Below, in pieces: positions 63,894 to 64,000 of a stretch of 64,000 nucleotides of DNA; the first letter of the stretch is position 1, and every line of letters begins with the position of its first letter. The stretch comes from Flavobacterium solisilvae (GTDB lineage: Bacteria > Bacteroidota > Bacteroidia > Flavobacteriales > Flavobacteriaceae). The notes below the pieces were generated by a model, which saw only the letters and a list, made by a program, of their open reading frames with translations, had not been told where the DNA came from and did not search any database. The position numbers and the translations under genes are program-made. The DNA is taken from contig NZ_JAAMPT010000208.1 of NCBI RefSeq assembly GCF_012911605.1, forward strand, positions 1-64,000, given 5' to 3'.

Positions 63894-64000
63894 ATGACAA
63901 AAAACGACACTTTAAAAATAGCTTTAGTTGGTAATCCAAACACAGGAAAGACTTCGTTATTCAACTCGCTTACAGGTTTGCGTCAGCAAGTAGGAAACTA
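63894..64000 (+). CDS. feoB: Ferrous iron transport protein B, N-terminal fragment
   Basis: The first 35 residues before the window edge. The G-protein P-loop GNPNTGKTS and the following [15 protein letters not shown] are diagnostic for FeoB, the GTPase-linked Fe(II) transporter of the inner membrane. The remaining part, about 650 residues, lies outside. It starts with ATG one base after the feoA stop. Confidence 0.95.
   Translation, partial: MTKNDTLKIALVGNPNTGKTSLFNSLTGLRQQVGN

Overview
The window is a stretch of a low-GC Bacteroidota chromosome, most likely a Flavobacterium or a close relative in the Flavobacteriaceae. Four things point there. Secreted proteins end in type IX secretion (T9SS) sorting tails. 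Promoters follow the Bacteroidota pattern TTTG-N19-TAnnTTTG, with textbook cases before tRNA-Asn and the OmpA gene. atpD-atpC stand apart from the rest of the ATP synthase genes, and the epsilon subunit is short. DUF4270, DUF4286 and OmpA/thrombospondin-3 proteins of flavobacterial type are present. Most genes are housekeeping; the unusual material lies mainly between genes.

Layout. 1-105: 3' tip of a probable IS110-family transposase. 154-9191 (minus): a T9SS-exported sugar dehydrogenase, then a long co-directional run reading panC, panD, a flippase-like membrane protein, an esterase-like/TPR protein, radA, a lipoprotein, an HExxH protein and a DUF4139 protein. 9297-13690 (plus): a degenerate GT5 glycogen-synthase-like protein, a DUF4270 lipoprotein and glmS. 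13972-18381: a TonB-dependent receptor paired with an SGNH lipoprotein. 18599-20463: atpD-atpC. 20705-26731 (minus): mgtE, rsmA, a small GIY-YIG gene bounded by inverted repeats, DUF4286, a TPR protein and serS. 26913-33644 (plus): M1 peptidase, rseP, tRNA-Asn, a PfkB kinase and a PurF-like protein. 33733-33999: two tandem small-RNA-like units. 34070-35974 (minus): sodA and an MFS transporter. 36080-46319 (plus): GNAT, a small secreted protein, AddA-like helicase, kbl, OmpA, AddB-like nuclease and a GxxExxY gene inside 33-bp inverted repeats. 46360-48247 (minus): a hydrolase and an LD-carboxypeptidase. 48544-52854 (plus): metG, HAD, CAT-like, ferritin and a small Cys/Lys protein. 52881-54319 (minus): a small secreted protein, an HRDC protein and ssb. 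54660-60672 (plus): DUF262/DUF1524 protein, DinB-like, zinc-ribbon protein, M28 peptidase and an NAD-binding protein. 60731-62778 (minus): a broken M13 peptidase. 62915-64000 (plus): SCO1, feoA and the start of feoB.

Functional themes are pantothenate synthesis (panCD), amino-sugar synthesis (glmS), ATP synthesis, recombination repair (AddAB-like pair, RadA, SSB), iron handling (ferritin, FeoAB), oxidative stress (SodA) and envelope proteolysis and uptake.

The most interesting signals are: (i) two unrelated small nuclease-fold genes, GIY-YIG and GxxExxY, each packaged between near-perfect inverted repeats that form the termini or stop codons of genes; (ii) twin sRNA-like units sharing an identical 31-nt block but carrying different terminator hairpins; (iii) a family of ACCGCAAATTC inverted repeats placed 10-20 nt before start codons; (iv) a stand-alone DUF262-DUF1524 protein that may act in defence. 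No CRISPR array, complete insertion sequence, prophage or origin was seen.
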